6,695 nt of DNA from Ruminococcus sp. (GTDB lineage Bacteria > Bacillota > Clostridia > Oscillospirales > Acutalibacteraceae), in NCBI GenBank assembly GCA_022510985.1, contig JAFLSL010000062.1:1-6695 (forward strand), given 5' to 3'. How positions within the stretch are numbered: position 1 is the first letter of the stretch; the number at the start of each line of letters is the position of its first letter. Shown piece by piece: positions 1 to 6,531 of the stretch. Under the pieces are notes generated by a model, which was not told the origin of the DNA, did no database searches, and saw only the letters and a program-made list of their open reading frames with translations. The position numbers were made by a program, and so were the translations under genes.

Positions 1-1
1 T

Positions 2-2221
2 ATCGGTTTAAGTATGCTGATTACCTTTGCAGTCGTTTTTTATTTTGGTATTTTAGGTGCAATTTTTGCAGTTTGTTTTTCGTTTACTCTTTTTATCTGT
101 GCACTTGCAGTAAAGGCGTGTAAAAATAAAAAATCCGTTTTAATCTTAGTAGCTGTTGTTGTTTTGCTTTCAACAGCTTATTTTAATCTTTATAATTCTT
201 ATATAGAAAATAAAACGAAAAAATATGATGGCGAAACTGTTGAACTTGTTGCAACGCTTACGAACAGTCATTCGAACAAAGACTATTTTTATTACGAGCT
301 AAACAGCGATAAAATCGATTCAAAAAGCTCTGGTTTTAAGATTTTACTTCGTTCTAATTTGGATTTGGGTGTCGAATACGGGGATAAAATAACCTGTTCG
401 GTTACTCTTTTTAAAATGAGAAATAACTACTATATGTCTAAGAAATTTGACTACACCGCATATCCGGACACCTATCCGTTAAAATATACCGTTAAAAAAG
501 AAAATAAAAAGGGAATAGGTTATCTCCCGATTTATATAAAGGATAGACTTACCTATGCGATAAGCGTGCTTATCCCCGGGTATAGCGGCGAGCTTTGTAA
601 CGCTATCGCTTTAGGGGATAAATTCGGACTTTCGCCCGAGCTTTACAATGAATTTCAAAGTACGGGACTAAGCTATATTATTGTAGTTTCGGGAATGCAT
701 ATGAGCATAATAGCGTTCTACATTATCCTTATGTTCCGTTGGACCGGAAAACGCCGCATAGGGAGAATTATCAGAAATTCTTTTGTTATTTTGTTTATAG
801 TTCTGTATATTTTTATTACAGGCTGCTCTGCGTCCGCAACCCGCTCTGGCATAATGATTATTGTTGTATTTCTCGGGCGTTATTTTAAACGTAAAAGCGA
901 TGCACAAAATAATTTGGGATTGGCCGCACTGCTGCTTACTGCCTTTAATCCGTTTGCAGTCGGTGATGTCGGAATGCTGATGTCATTTTCTTCGGTTGCA
1001 GGTATTTTAATAATATCTCCGAAATTGATGGACTTATTCGATAAAATATTCTTTAAAAGAATTAAAAACTTAACCGCTTTAAAAATTCTCTCGGTTCATA
1101 AAAGGGAAAGAATACGCGATGAAATTAAGTTAACGGCTATAAAAATTCTCAGAAATATTTATGAACTTTTTGCAATATCCGTTTGTGCGGTAGTTGCAAT
1201 AAGTCCTCTGACCTTGATGTTCTACGGGGTTTGCAATCCGTTCGTTATAATCTATTCGATTTTTGTTTCTCCCTTTATAAGCGGTCTTATGATTTTCTCT
1301 CTTGTTACGGCTGTTATTTGGTATGTTCCGATACTGAACTTTCTTTCACCTGCAACTGCCTTAATTGCGAAGTTAATTGCTTCGTGGGTCATCCTTGTCG
1401 TTGATTTTGTATCAGATATCCCTTATCTTTCGTTTTATGCCGAACCGCTTTATATGCAGATTTGTTTTGCTGTTACATTAGTTATATTTGCGGTAGCATT
1501 TTTGCTAAAAAACAGACGGAAAAGTGTTGTTGTAGCTGTGTTTGTTTCCGTGATTGTATTTGCCTTTGGCTTTACCGCGAATTTAGCATTAAGCTCAAAT
1601 AAAACAGAGCTTAAGGTTTTGGGTGCAGGTGATGGTACGACAGTTATTTTTAAATCTCCCGAGGTTACAGATATCCTTGCTTGCGGCGGAACTTATTCTC
1701 TTTACAGTAACATTTCCGAGAAAATTCATACTATGGATGAAAAAATAAATCTCCTGGTTTTGCCGTCGGCAAATCAAAAGCGTGAAGTAAAATTCGCGTC
1801 GGATATTCTATCCGAGTTTGACGTCAGCAAGGTTCTGTTGTATTATAGATATAACACAAACGAGAGAAACTACCGCCTTGCCAGAAATTGCAAGGTTTAC
1901 CGTGAGTTTAAAGAGGGAGAGAGCGTTGCCGTTAATCTTTCGAAGGATGTTGTCGATTACATAGTGAATGTAGATAACCATACTTGGCAATATATCACGG
2001 ATGAAGAAACAAGTGTGCTTATTGCTCCTTACGGCGGTAAAGTTTCTGAAATTCCGAAAAAATATATTAATCCGGACTATCTTGTTTTGAACGGCAAAAT
2101 TGATGATATTGATGAAATAAATTACGGAGAAATAATATGGACTTCTGATAAAGAAGTGCCGAGTAAATACAGAAATGTTTCTTTTGCTTACAACAATGAT
2201 TATTCTGTAGAATTCTATTAA
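2..2221 (+). CDS. comEC: ComEC/Rec2 family DNA-uptake channel protein, 5' end cut by the window
   Basis: This is an integral membrane protein of the competence family that carries single-stranded DNA across the cytoplasmic membrane. The frame is open to the left edge. The first ATG is at 14 and would give 735 residues, but no ribosome binding site is visible before it, so the true start probably lies upstream. Residues below count from that ATG. Residues 1-60 are hydrophobic, and 65-165 resemble the DUF4131 soluble region. Residues 190-520 form the multi-pass Competence domain, with a GDKFGLS stretch near 201-207, the family signature STGLSYIIVVSGMHMS (S226-G-M-H229) and GCSASATRSG near 270-279. 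Residues 530-735 match the position of the C-terminal metallo-beta-lactamase-like domain, but the HxHxDH motif is replaced by S-A-N-Q-K-R (585-590) and the later HHGS-type motif by L-N-G-K (692-695). It is followed after 12 bases by holA, an order common in Firmicutes. The family call is strong; nuclease activity of the C-terminal domain is doubtful. Confidence 0.93.
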   Translation: MGLSMLITFAVVFYFGILGAIFAVCFSFTLFICALAVKACKNKKSVLILVAVVVLLSTAYFNLYNSYIENKTKKYDGETVELVATLTNSHSNKDYFYYELNSDKIDSKSSGFKILLRSNLDLGVEYGDKITCSVTLFKMRNNYYMSKKFDYTAYPDTYPLKYTVKKENKKGIGYLPIYIKDRLTYAISVLIPGYSGELCNAIALGDKFGLSPELYNEFQSTGLSYIIVVSGMHMSIIAFYIILMFRWTGKRRIGRIIRNSFVILFIVLYIFITGCSASATRSGIMIIVVFLGRYFKRKSDAQNNLGLAALLLTAFNPFAVGDVGMLMSFSSVAGILIISPKLMDLFDKIFFKRIKNLTALKILSVHKRERIRDEIKLTAIKILRNIYELFAISVCAVVAISPLTLMFYGVCNPFVIIYSIFVSPFISGLMIFSLVTAVIWYVPILNFLSPATALIAKLIASWVILVVDFVSDIPYLSFYAEPLYMQICFAVTLVIFAVAFLLKNRRKSVVVAVFVSVIVFAFGFTANLALSSNKTELKVLGAGDGTTVIFKSPEVTDILACGGTYSLYSNISEKIHTMDEKINLLVLPSANQKREVKFASDILSEFDVSKVLLYYRYNTNERNYRLARNCKVYREFKEGESVAVNLSKDVVDYIVNVDNHTWQYITDEETSVLIAPYGGKVSEIPKKYINPDYLVLNGKIDDIDEINYGEIIWTSDKEVPSKYRNVSFAYNNDYSVEFY

Positions 2222-2233
2222 GGATGAACTTAT

Positions 2234-3292
2234 ATGCCTGAGGTATCGAGAAAAGAGCTTAAACAAAGCATAAACAAAAAACAATTTGATAGAATTTACC
2301 TTATCTTTGGCGAGGAGAAAATGTATGTAAAGGCTGATACAGACTATCTCATCGAAAAACTTATGGGCAAAGAGCCTCCCGAGTTTAACTACCATAAATT
2401 CAGTGAGAATTACAATTTTAACGATATTGCCGCCTCTGTGCAGATTGTTCCGTTTATGAGCGAATACAATGTCGTAAAAATCTCCGACTTAGATGTAAAC
2501 GATAGCAAAATTGTTTCTAAAAGCGATTTGGAACAGCTTTTGGCAATTATGAATAACGTACCCGATACAACGGTTTTAATCCTTTCTATGCCCACTTTAA
2601 AGCAGGATCCTAAGAAATTAGGCTCCGCGTTTGCAAAGCTTAAGAACTACGTTAAAAAGCACGGAACTGTATGTGAAATTAACCGCGATACCGATATTTC
2701 TCTGGCACGCCAGATTATCAAATGGGCTGACAGTCGAGGCTTGAAAATTGAGCAGGCAGACGCTTACAAGCTTCAGGAGTATGTCGGCTACGATTTGCAT
2801 ATGATAAAAAATGAGCTGGACAAGCTGTGCAATTACGTGGGCGAAGGCGAAGTTATTACGACCGAACATATCGAAATGCTTGTAACAAAACAGCTTGAGG
2901 CGAATATTTTTAACCTCACCGACGCGATTGTTATGGGCGACAGCGACAAGGCGTTTGAAATTTTAGACACTCTTTTTTACCAGAAGGCTGACGCTAATGA
3001 GATTATAAGCGTAATTAGTATGTCGTATATCGACTTTTACAGGGCAAGGGTTGCCGCTGAGTGCGGAGTGCCTCTCTCGACCGTTGCTAAGGATTTTGGA
3101 TATGGAAGACGTGAGTTTGCTCTTAAAAAAGCAGTCACCAAAACAAAGAGGATTTCAACGCCAAATCTTCGTGAAAGCCTGAATGAAATAACCGAAACTA
3201 CCGCAAAGCTCAGGAGCGTGTCCTCAAACGAGAGAATTATGATTGAATCACTTGTTGCAAAGCTAATTATACTTGCAACTAAGAAGGAATAA
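2234..3292 (+). CDS. holA: DNA polymerase III delta subunit (clamp-loader subunit)
   Basis: The delta subunit is the part of the clamp-loader complex that opens the beta sliding clamp so it can be placed on DNA. The product has 352 residues, normal for the family (B. subtilis YqeN type). The N-terminal module starts with IYLIFGEEKMYVKADTDYL (21-39), the usual opening motif of delta. The AAA-like fold has no P-loop, as expected, because delta is not an ATPase. Around 180-200 (LQEYVGYDLHMIKNELDKL) and 222-250 (EANIFNLTDAIVMGDSDKA) are the conserved helices leading into the C-terminal collar domain, which ends with an ERIMIESLVAKL helix. The ATG at 2234 is preceded by AGGATGA at 2221-2227, which begins in the last base of the comEC stop codon, so the two genes are probably co-transcribed. 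In many Firmicutes rpsT lies next to holA; it is not here. Confidence 0.93.
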   Translation: MPEVSRKELKQSINKKQFDRIYLIFGEEKMYVKADTDYLIEKLMGKEPPEFNYHKFSENYNFNDIAASVQIVPFMSEYNVVKISDLDVNDSKIVSKSDLEQLLAIMNNVPDTTVLILSMPTLKQDPKKLGSAFAKLKNYVKKHGTVCEINRDTDISLARQIIKWADSRGLKIEQADAYKLQEYVGYDLHMIKNELDKLCNYVGEGEVITTEHIEMLVTKQLEANIFNLTDAIVMGDSDKAFEILDTLFYQKADANEIISVISMSYIDFYRARVAAECGVPLSTVAKDFGYGRREFALKKAVTKTKRISTPNLRESLNEITETTAKLRSVSSNERIMIESLVAKLIILATKKE

Positions 3293-3294
3293 CT

Positions 3295-3888
3295 ATGATT
3301 AGCGTAAAAGAGGCTATAATTGTCGAAGGGCGTTATGATAAAATAAAGCTTAAATCAATTGTCGACACACCGATAATTGACACGGGCGGTTTTCGGGTTT
3401 TTAAGGACAAGGAAAAACAGAACCTTATTAGAAAAATCGCAAAGCAACGCGGAATTTTAATTTTAACCGACAGTGACTCGGGCGGTTTTGTAATCAGAAA
3501 TTTTCTAAGAGGCGTTGTACCTGAAAATGAGATAAAGCACGCTTACATTCCTCAGCTCAAAGGCAAAGAAAAACGCAAGAGCGATTTTTCAAAGGAAGGT
3601 TTTCTCGGTGTTGAGGGCGTAGAGGAAGAGATTATAATTAATGCTATAAAAAACAGCGGAGCAACCGTTTTCAACGAAAGTACAGTTGTTAAAAGCGGAG
3701 AAATCAAGAAAACCGATTTGTATGAACTGGGACTGACAGGTCGGGAAAATTCCGCTCATCTTAGACATAAGCTCCTAAAAAAATTAGAACTTCCGTCTTA
3801 TCTTACAACTAACGCAATGCTTTCCGTACTTAATTGTTTATATTCTTTAAAAGAACTAAACGAATTAATTGAAAGTATCAGTAAATAA
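3295..3888 (+). CDS. rnmV: RNase M5-like Toprim protein (Toprim + DUF4093)
   Basis: The product is a 197-residue protein with the layout of ribonuclease M5, which in B. subtilis matures 5S rRNA in a reaction aided by ribosomal protein L18. The Toprim domain shows the acidic metal-binding set: E11 in IIVEGRYD (8-15), and D59 and D61 in LILTDSDSGG (55-64). GVEGVEEEII (105-114) corresponds to the GVEHAS segment of Bacillus M5. The C-terminal DUF4093 part carries DLYELGLTGRENS (141-153) and a basic RHKLLKKL stretch. Length is close to the 186 residues of B. subtilis M5. The ATG lies two bases after the holA stop, with AAGGA at 3284-3288 inside the end of holA, so translation is likely coupled. 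rnmV often sits beside ksgA/rsmA; here it follows holA instead. The family call is firm. 5S rRNA as the substrate is inferred from homology. Confidence 0.85.
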   Translation: MISVKEAIIVEGRYDKIKLKSIVDTPIIDTGGFRVFKDKEKQNLIRKIAKQRGILILTDSDSGGFVIRNFLRGVVPENEIKHAYIPQLKGKEKRKSDFSKEGFLGVEGVEEEIIINAIKNSGATVFNESTVVKSGEIKKTDLYELGLTGRENSAHLRHKLLKKLELPSYLTTNAMLSVLNCLYSLKELNELIESISK

Positions 3889-3925
3889 AATCACCGTCTT
3901 GGCAAAAGCTATTGACGGTGATTTT
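3887..3925 (+). terminator. Rho-independent terminator of the comEC-holA-rnmV operon
   Basis: A perfect 12-bp inverted repeat pairs 3887-3898 (AAAATCACCGTC) with 3914-3925 (GACGGTGATTTT). The 15-base loop can form four more inner pairs (3900-3903 with 3908-3911). A run of five T ends at 3926. The left arm begins in the rnmV stop codon. The A-run before and T-run after make it symmetrical, so it could work in both directions. Its right arm also contains the GGTGAT that is the likely Shine-Dalgarno of the next gene. Confidence 0.87.
3917..3922 (+). promoter_or_regulatory. Ribosome binding site of the small membrane-protein gene, inside the terminator arm
   Basis: GGTGAT matches six bases of the anti-Shine-Dalgarno complement (core TAAGGAGGTGATC). 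Four T (3923-3926) separate it from the ATG at 3927. It decides the start: an in-frame TTG at 3912 lies inside the hairpin and has no ribosome binding site of its own. In the folded terminator this site would be base-paired. Confidence 0.55.
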
Positions 3926-3926
3926 T

Positions 3927-4301
3927 ATGCTTAGAAAAAAGAGCAATAAAGGATTATTTTTTATTGGCGGAGTAGGGTACGGACTTTTGGAAATTTTATG
4001 GCGTGGGAAAACCCATTGGTCAATGCTTTTAACGGGAGGTGCGTGCTTTATTGCACTTTTCAGGCTTTTTGAAAAAGCTGCCCATTTTCCTCTGCACTTA
4101 AAATGTATGACCGGCGGAGCTGTGATTACAGCCTTTGAATTTGTATCAGGTTGTATTTTTAATAAGCTGCTTCGGTTGAATGTATGGGATTATTCTAAAA
4201 AAATTCTGAATTTTAAGGGGCAGATATGTGCGTTGTATTCCTTTCTTTGGATGCTTTTGTGTGTGCCTGTTTCCGCTTTGTGCAAAAAGCTGAGAGATTA
4301 A
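3927..4301 (+). CDS. Small CmpB-type membrane protein (putative ABC-transporter type IV family, PF06541-like)
   Basis: A 124-residue hydrophobic protein with about three or four membrane segments. I recognise the family pattern: GGVGYGLLEILWRGKTHWSM (14-33) with the conserved G-G-x-x-Y-x-x-x-E and W-R-G-x-T-H-W-S-M, then GG at 63-64, E71 in a helix, VWDYS (86-90) and NFKGQIC (95-101). The family is named a putative ABC-transporter permease, but its role is not established. No ATPase or substrate-binding partner lies nearby, so transport is only a label here. The ATG at 3927 is chosen over the in-frame TTG at 3912 because 3912 is in the terminator hairpin. I see no clear promoter of its own. 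Expression may come from read-through of the operon terminator or from a promoter inside rnmV that I cannot identify. It converges with the minus-strand CorC-like gene, 12 bases away. Confidence 0.72.
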   Translation: MLRKKSNKGLFFIGGVGYGLLEILWRGKTHWSMLLTGGACFIALFRLFEKAAHFPLHLKCMTGGAVITAFEFVSGCIFNKLLRLNVWDYSKKILNFKGQICALYSFLWMLLCVPVSALCKKLRD

Positions 4302-4330
4302 AAGAGGAGAAGGTTAATCCTTCTCCTCTT
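4302..4330. terminator. Shared convergent terminator hairpin
   Basis: A perfect 12-bp inverted repeat pairs 4302-4313 (AAGAGGAGAAGG) with 4319-4330 (CCTTCTCCTCTT) around a 5-base loop. On the minus strand the stem runs straight into TTTT and then AATC, a fair intrinsic terminator for the CorC-like gene. On the plus strand it is followed by CGTCTGTTTT, a weaker tail. The loop holds the minus-strand stop codon, and the arm at 4319-4330 encodes the acidic C-terminus (E-E-E-K) of that protein. Confidence 0.72.
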
Positions 4331-5585
4331 CGTCTGTTTTAGGTTCAATTGTTACGTTAACAGCAATGATTCGCTGGCTGTTAACCTGCTGAACAGTCAG
4401 CTTTAGGTTCTCGTAGGTGAACTTTGCCTTTCGGCGGGGGATAGTTGTGAAGTGTTCAAGTATAAATCCGCCTACCGTGACCGCGTCGGTTTCAACGTCA
4501 TCTGGATCAATGTCAGCAAGCTCGAATAAGTCCTCAAGCGGCATATCTCCGCTGACAATATACTCGTTGTCGGAAATTTTTGTGCAGTCGTTTTCGATTT
4601 CCTCGTCCTCGTCCCAAATTTCGCCTACGATTTCCTCGAGCAAATCTTCCATGGTAACGATACCGAGCGTTCCGCCGTATTCGTCTGTTACAACCGCAAT
4701 ATGAAGTCGTTTGCGTTTAAAGTCGCTTAGTATCTTTGACAAATTCTGATTATTAAAAACAAAGTACGCGGGCTGAATGAGCTTTCCGATATTCGGCTCA
4801 TCACCGTTTGCTAAATCTTCGAGGTAATCTCTCGTGTGAAGAATACCGATAATATGGTCAATAGTTTCCTTGTAAACAGGAATTCTCGAGTATCTGCTCT
4901 CGATAATTATGTGACGCAGTTTTTCAGGTGGGTCCATAATATCAATCGCAGTCATATCAACTCTCGGTGTCAGAATTTCAAGCACGGTTTTGTCGTCGAA
5001 ATCGAGTACCGACTGAACCATTTCGCTTTCGTCTTCCTCTAAAACGCCCTCGCCCTCAATGTTTTCAACAATTTGCTTTAGCTCGTCCTCGGTAACAGAC
5101 GGCTGTTCCGCTTTTGTTCCCGCAATTTTTAAAGCAAGCTCTTTTAGCTTTATAAAAAGAAAAACTATCGGGGTAAGAATAATTGTTATCGCCTTTAAAA
5201 ATCCCGCGGTAGCGAGAGAATATCCTTCGGCGTGCTCTTTTGCAAGACACTTCGGAATAATCTCGCCGAATGTAAGAACTAACAATGTAGTCGCTCCCGT
5301 TGCAATAGCGGAGCCGATATCGCCGAAAATGTTTAAACAAACTACAGTGGCAAGCGAAGAACATCCGAGGTTAACCGCATTGTTGCATATGAGTATTGCC
5401 GTCAGGGCTTTGTCAAAATGCTCGGTAATGTACAAAACATTTTTAGCTTTTTTGTTGCCGTCATCGGCGTAGCCCTGAATACGAATTACGTTCACGAACG
5501 AAAACGCAGTTTCGACCGAGCTAAAAAAAGCAGAAAGTATAATAAATAAAATTATCACTATTATCTGCCACGATTGAACGTCCAA
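4314..5585 (-). CDS. CNNM/CorC (HlyC) family membrane protein with CBS pair
   Basis: A 423-residue protein with the full three-part architecture of the CNNM/CorC family, often annotated 'hemolysin' and linked to Mg2+ (possibly Co2+) transport. Residues 1-155 are the DUF21 membrane domain: LSAFFSSVETAFSFVN (18-33), NNAVNLGCSSLAT (68-80) and FGEIIPKCLAKEHAE (106-120), including the conserved G-E-I-I-P-K. Residues 163-200 form an acidic linker helix. Residues 205-325 are the CBS pair, with LTPRVDM (205-211), SRYSRIPVY (230-238), GILHTRDYL (247-255) and VVTDEYGGTLGIVTMEDLLE (298-317). Residues 335-415 are the CorC_HlyC domain, with YIVSGDMPLEDL and DAVTVGGFILE. The start is TTG at 5585, backed by GAGGTGA at 5592-5598 with six bases between; an ATG further out at 5600 meets a stop at once. 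Which cation it moves, and whether it exports or senses, cannot be read from sequence. It is a single-gene unit, divergent from tepA. Confidence 0.9.
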   Translation of the reverse strand: MDVQSWQIIVIILFIILSAFFSSVETAFSFVNVIRIQGYADDGNKKAKNVLYITEHFDKALTAILICNNAVNLGCSSLATVVCLNIFGDIGSAIATGATTLLVLTFGEIIPKCLAKEHAEGYSLATAGFLKAITIILTPIVFLFIKLKELALKIAGTKAEQPSVTEDELKQIVENIEGEGVLEEDESEMVQSVLDFDDKTVLEILTPRVDMTAIDIMDPPEKLRHIIIESRYSRIPVYKETIDHIIGILHTRDYLEDLANGDEPNIGKLIQPAYFVFNNQNLSKILSDFKRKRLHIAVVTDEYGGTLGIVTMEDLLEEIVGEIWDEDEEIENDCTKISDNEYIVSGDMPLEDLFELADIDPDDVETDAVTVGGFILEHFTTIPRRKAKFTYENLKLTVQQVNSQRIIAVNVTIEPKTDEEEKD

Positions 5586-5591
5586 AAAATG

Positions 5592-5598
5592 TCACCTC
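5592..5598 (-). promoter_or_regulatory. Ribosome binding site fixing the TTG start of the CorC-like gene
   Basis: On the minus strand, GAGGTGA is followed after six bases by TTG (5585-5583). No in-frame ATG is available between the upstream stop (TGA at 5594-5592) and the conserved first membrane segment, so this site is the main evidence for the TTG start. Confidence 0.75.
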
Positions 5599-5630
5599 AT
5601 ATCTATTATTACTCATAGCATACTATAATT

Positions 5631-5672
5631 CTTTTAAAAAATAATTTTTATTTAGAAAAAAGAATAATTTTC
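5631..5672 (+). promoter_or_regulatory. A/T-tract stretch upstream of the tepA promoter (UP-element-like)
   Basis: Almost pure A and T with alternating A- and T-tracts lie just before the -35 hexamer. AATAATTTT occurs twice, at 5640-5648 and 5663-5671, 23 bases apart. This is the composition and place expected of an RNA polymerase alpha-subunit contact. In this AT-rich genome it could also be plain intergenic composition. Confidence 0.35.
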
Positions 5673-5701
5673 TTGAATTATATTCCATAAAATGTTATAA
5701 T
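5673..5701 (+). promoter_or_regulatory. Sigma-A-type promoter for tepA (extended -10)
   Basis: TTGAAT at 5673-5678, a 17-base spacer, and TATAAT at 5696-5701. TG lies one base before the -10 (TGTTATAAT), giving an extended -10. Transcription would start near 5708 and leave a leader of about 55 bases before the tepA ATG. It is the best promoter in the window. Confidence 0.78.
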
Positions 5702-5750
5702 TTCCTTTAGCATATACATCATATTGTGCCTTCGTGGGTAAAATATTTAC

Positions 5751-5757
5751 GGAGGTG
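5751..5757 (+). promoter_or_regulatory. Strong ribosome binding site of tepA
   Basis: GGAGGTG lies six bases before ATG 5764. It shows that translation starts there and not at the in-frame GTG at 5734, which has no such site and lies upstream of this one. Confidence 0.9.
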
Positions 5758-5763
5758 CGTAAA

Positions 5764-6510
5764 ATGAGCGAAAATAATTCTCAAAATGATGAATTTGTAA
5801 AGAATCCTTGCGAGGAAAACGACGGCTCGGTTGACAGCGACAGCCCGATTGATGAAAAGCATATCGACCAGATTGAGGACTCAGGCTCAATTCTTGCGAT
5901 GCGGGGGGATAATGTTATCCATTGTCTGACTATTATCGGTCAGATTGAAGGTCACTATATTTTACCGCAGAATAATAAAAGCACAAAGTACGAGCACGTT
6001 ATTCCGCTTTTGGTATCTATTGACGAAGACCCGCGTATTGACGGACTTCTTATGCTGATAAATACTGTGGGCGGAGATGTTGAGGCAGGACTTGCGATAG
6101 CAGAGCTTATCTCGGGAATGAGAAAGCCGACGGTTTCTATCGTTTTGGGCGGAGGTCATTCAATCGGTATTCCGCTTGCGGTGTCCGCAAAAAAGAGCTT
6201 TATCGCAAAAAGTGCGTCGATGACAGTTCACCCCGTCAGAAGCACGGGGCTTACTATCGGAGTTCCGCAGACATTTGAGTATTACCAGCGTATGCAGGAC
6301 AGAATTACGAATTTTGTGGTTGATAATTCTAATATCAGCAAAGAGGAATACACAAAACTGGTTATGAATACAGGCGAGCTTGTTATGGATGTCGGAACAA
6401 TTTTGGACGGACAGCGTGCTGTTGAAGTGGGTCTTATCGATTCTGTCGGTAATCTGACCGAGGCTGTGGACTGTCTGTACGAAATGATTGATAACGCTAA
6501 AAATAACTAA
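5764..6510 (+). CDS. tepA: TepA, ClpP-like serine protease (translocation-enhancing protein)
   Basis: A 248-residue protein of the ClpP/crotonase fold, very like B. subtilis TepA (YmfB), which has been linked to protein export and processing at the membrane. The first 45 residues are acidic and low in complexity. The conserved core begins at VIHCLTIIGQIEGHYILPQN (51-70), followed by TKYEHVIP (74-81) and INTVGGDVEAGLAIAE (99-114). The active site appears intact: S133 in GGGHSIG (129-135), H156 in TVHPVR (154-159), and D209 in MDVGT as the third member by alignment with ClpP. GLIDSVG (223-229) closes the fold. There is no signal peptide or membrane segment, so it is cytosolic. In many Firmicutes tepA lies near a spoIIIE/ftsK gene; here the next gene is uppP. 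The start at 5764 rests on GGAGGTG and on loss of conservation upstream. Confidence 0.92.
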   Translation: MSENNSQNDEFVKNPCEENDGSVDSDSPIDEKHIDQIEDSGSILAMRGDNVIHCLTIIGQIEGHYILPQNNKSTKYEHVIPLLVSIDEDPRIDGLLMLINTVGGDVEAGLAIAELISGMRKPTVSIVLGGGHSIGIPLAVSAKKSFIAKSASMTVHPVRSTGLTIGVPQTFEYYQRMQDRITNFVVDNSNISKEEYTKLVMNTGELVMDVGTILDGQRAVEVGLIDSVGNLTEAVDCLYEMIDNAKNN

Positions 6511-6531
6511 TACTTGCTTTTGCAAGTATTA
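6508..6531 (+). other. Hairpin between tepA and uppP
   Basis: A perfect 10-bp inverted repeat (6508-6517 with 6522-6531) with a TTTT loop begins at the tepA stop codon. The stem has only three G-C pairs and no T-run follows (ACATAAAATTT), so it is a poor intrinsic terminator. It may be a partial attenuator or an mRNA 3'-end stabiliser within a tepA-uppP transcript. Confidence 0.5.

Noticed and set aside
1808..2395. Minus-strand open frame of 195 codons across the comEC-holA junction
   Set aside because: It lies wholly opposite two well-recognised genes, has no ribosome binding site that I could see, and its translation is a low-complexity run rich in I, F and S with no recognisable family.
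3912..3926. TTG at 3912 as the start of the CmpB-type protein
   Set aside because: It lies inside the terminator loop and stem, has no ribosome binding site, and the extra five residues are encoded by the hairpin arm.
5059..5472. Plus-strand open frame of 137 codons opposite the CorC-like gene
   Set aside because: It is the antisense of the conserved DUF21 domain. The translation is rich in S, A and V as expected of such a shadow, and no start signal was seen.
5624..5629. TATAAT as a second plus-strand -10 box
   Set aside because: The sequence 17 bases upstream (ATCTAT) is not a -35 box, and the transcript would have a leader of about 130 bases when a much better promoter lies closer.
5734..5763. 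GTG at 5734 as the start of tepA
   Set aside because: The GGAGGTG site lies downstream of it and points to ATG 5764.
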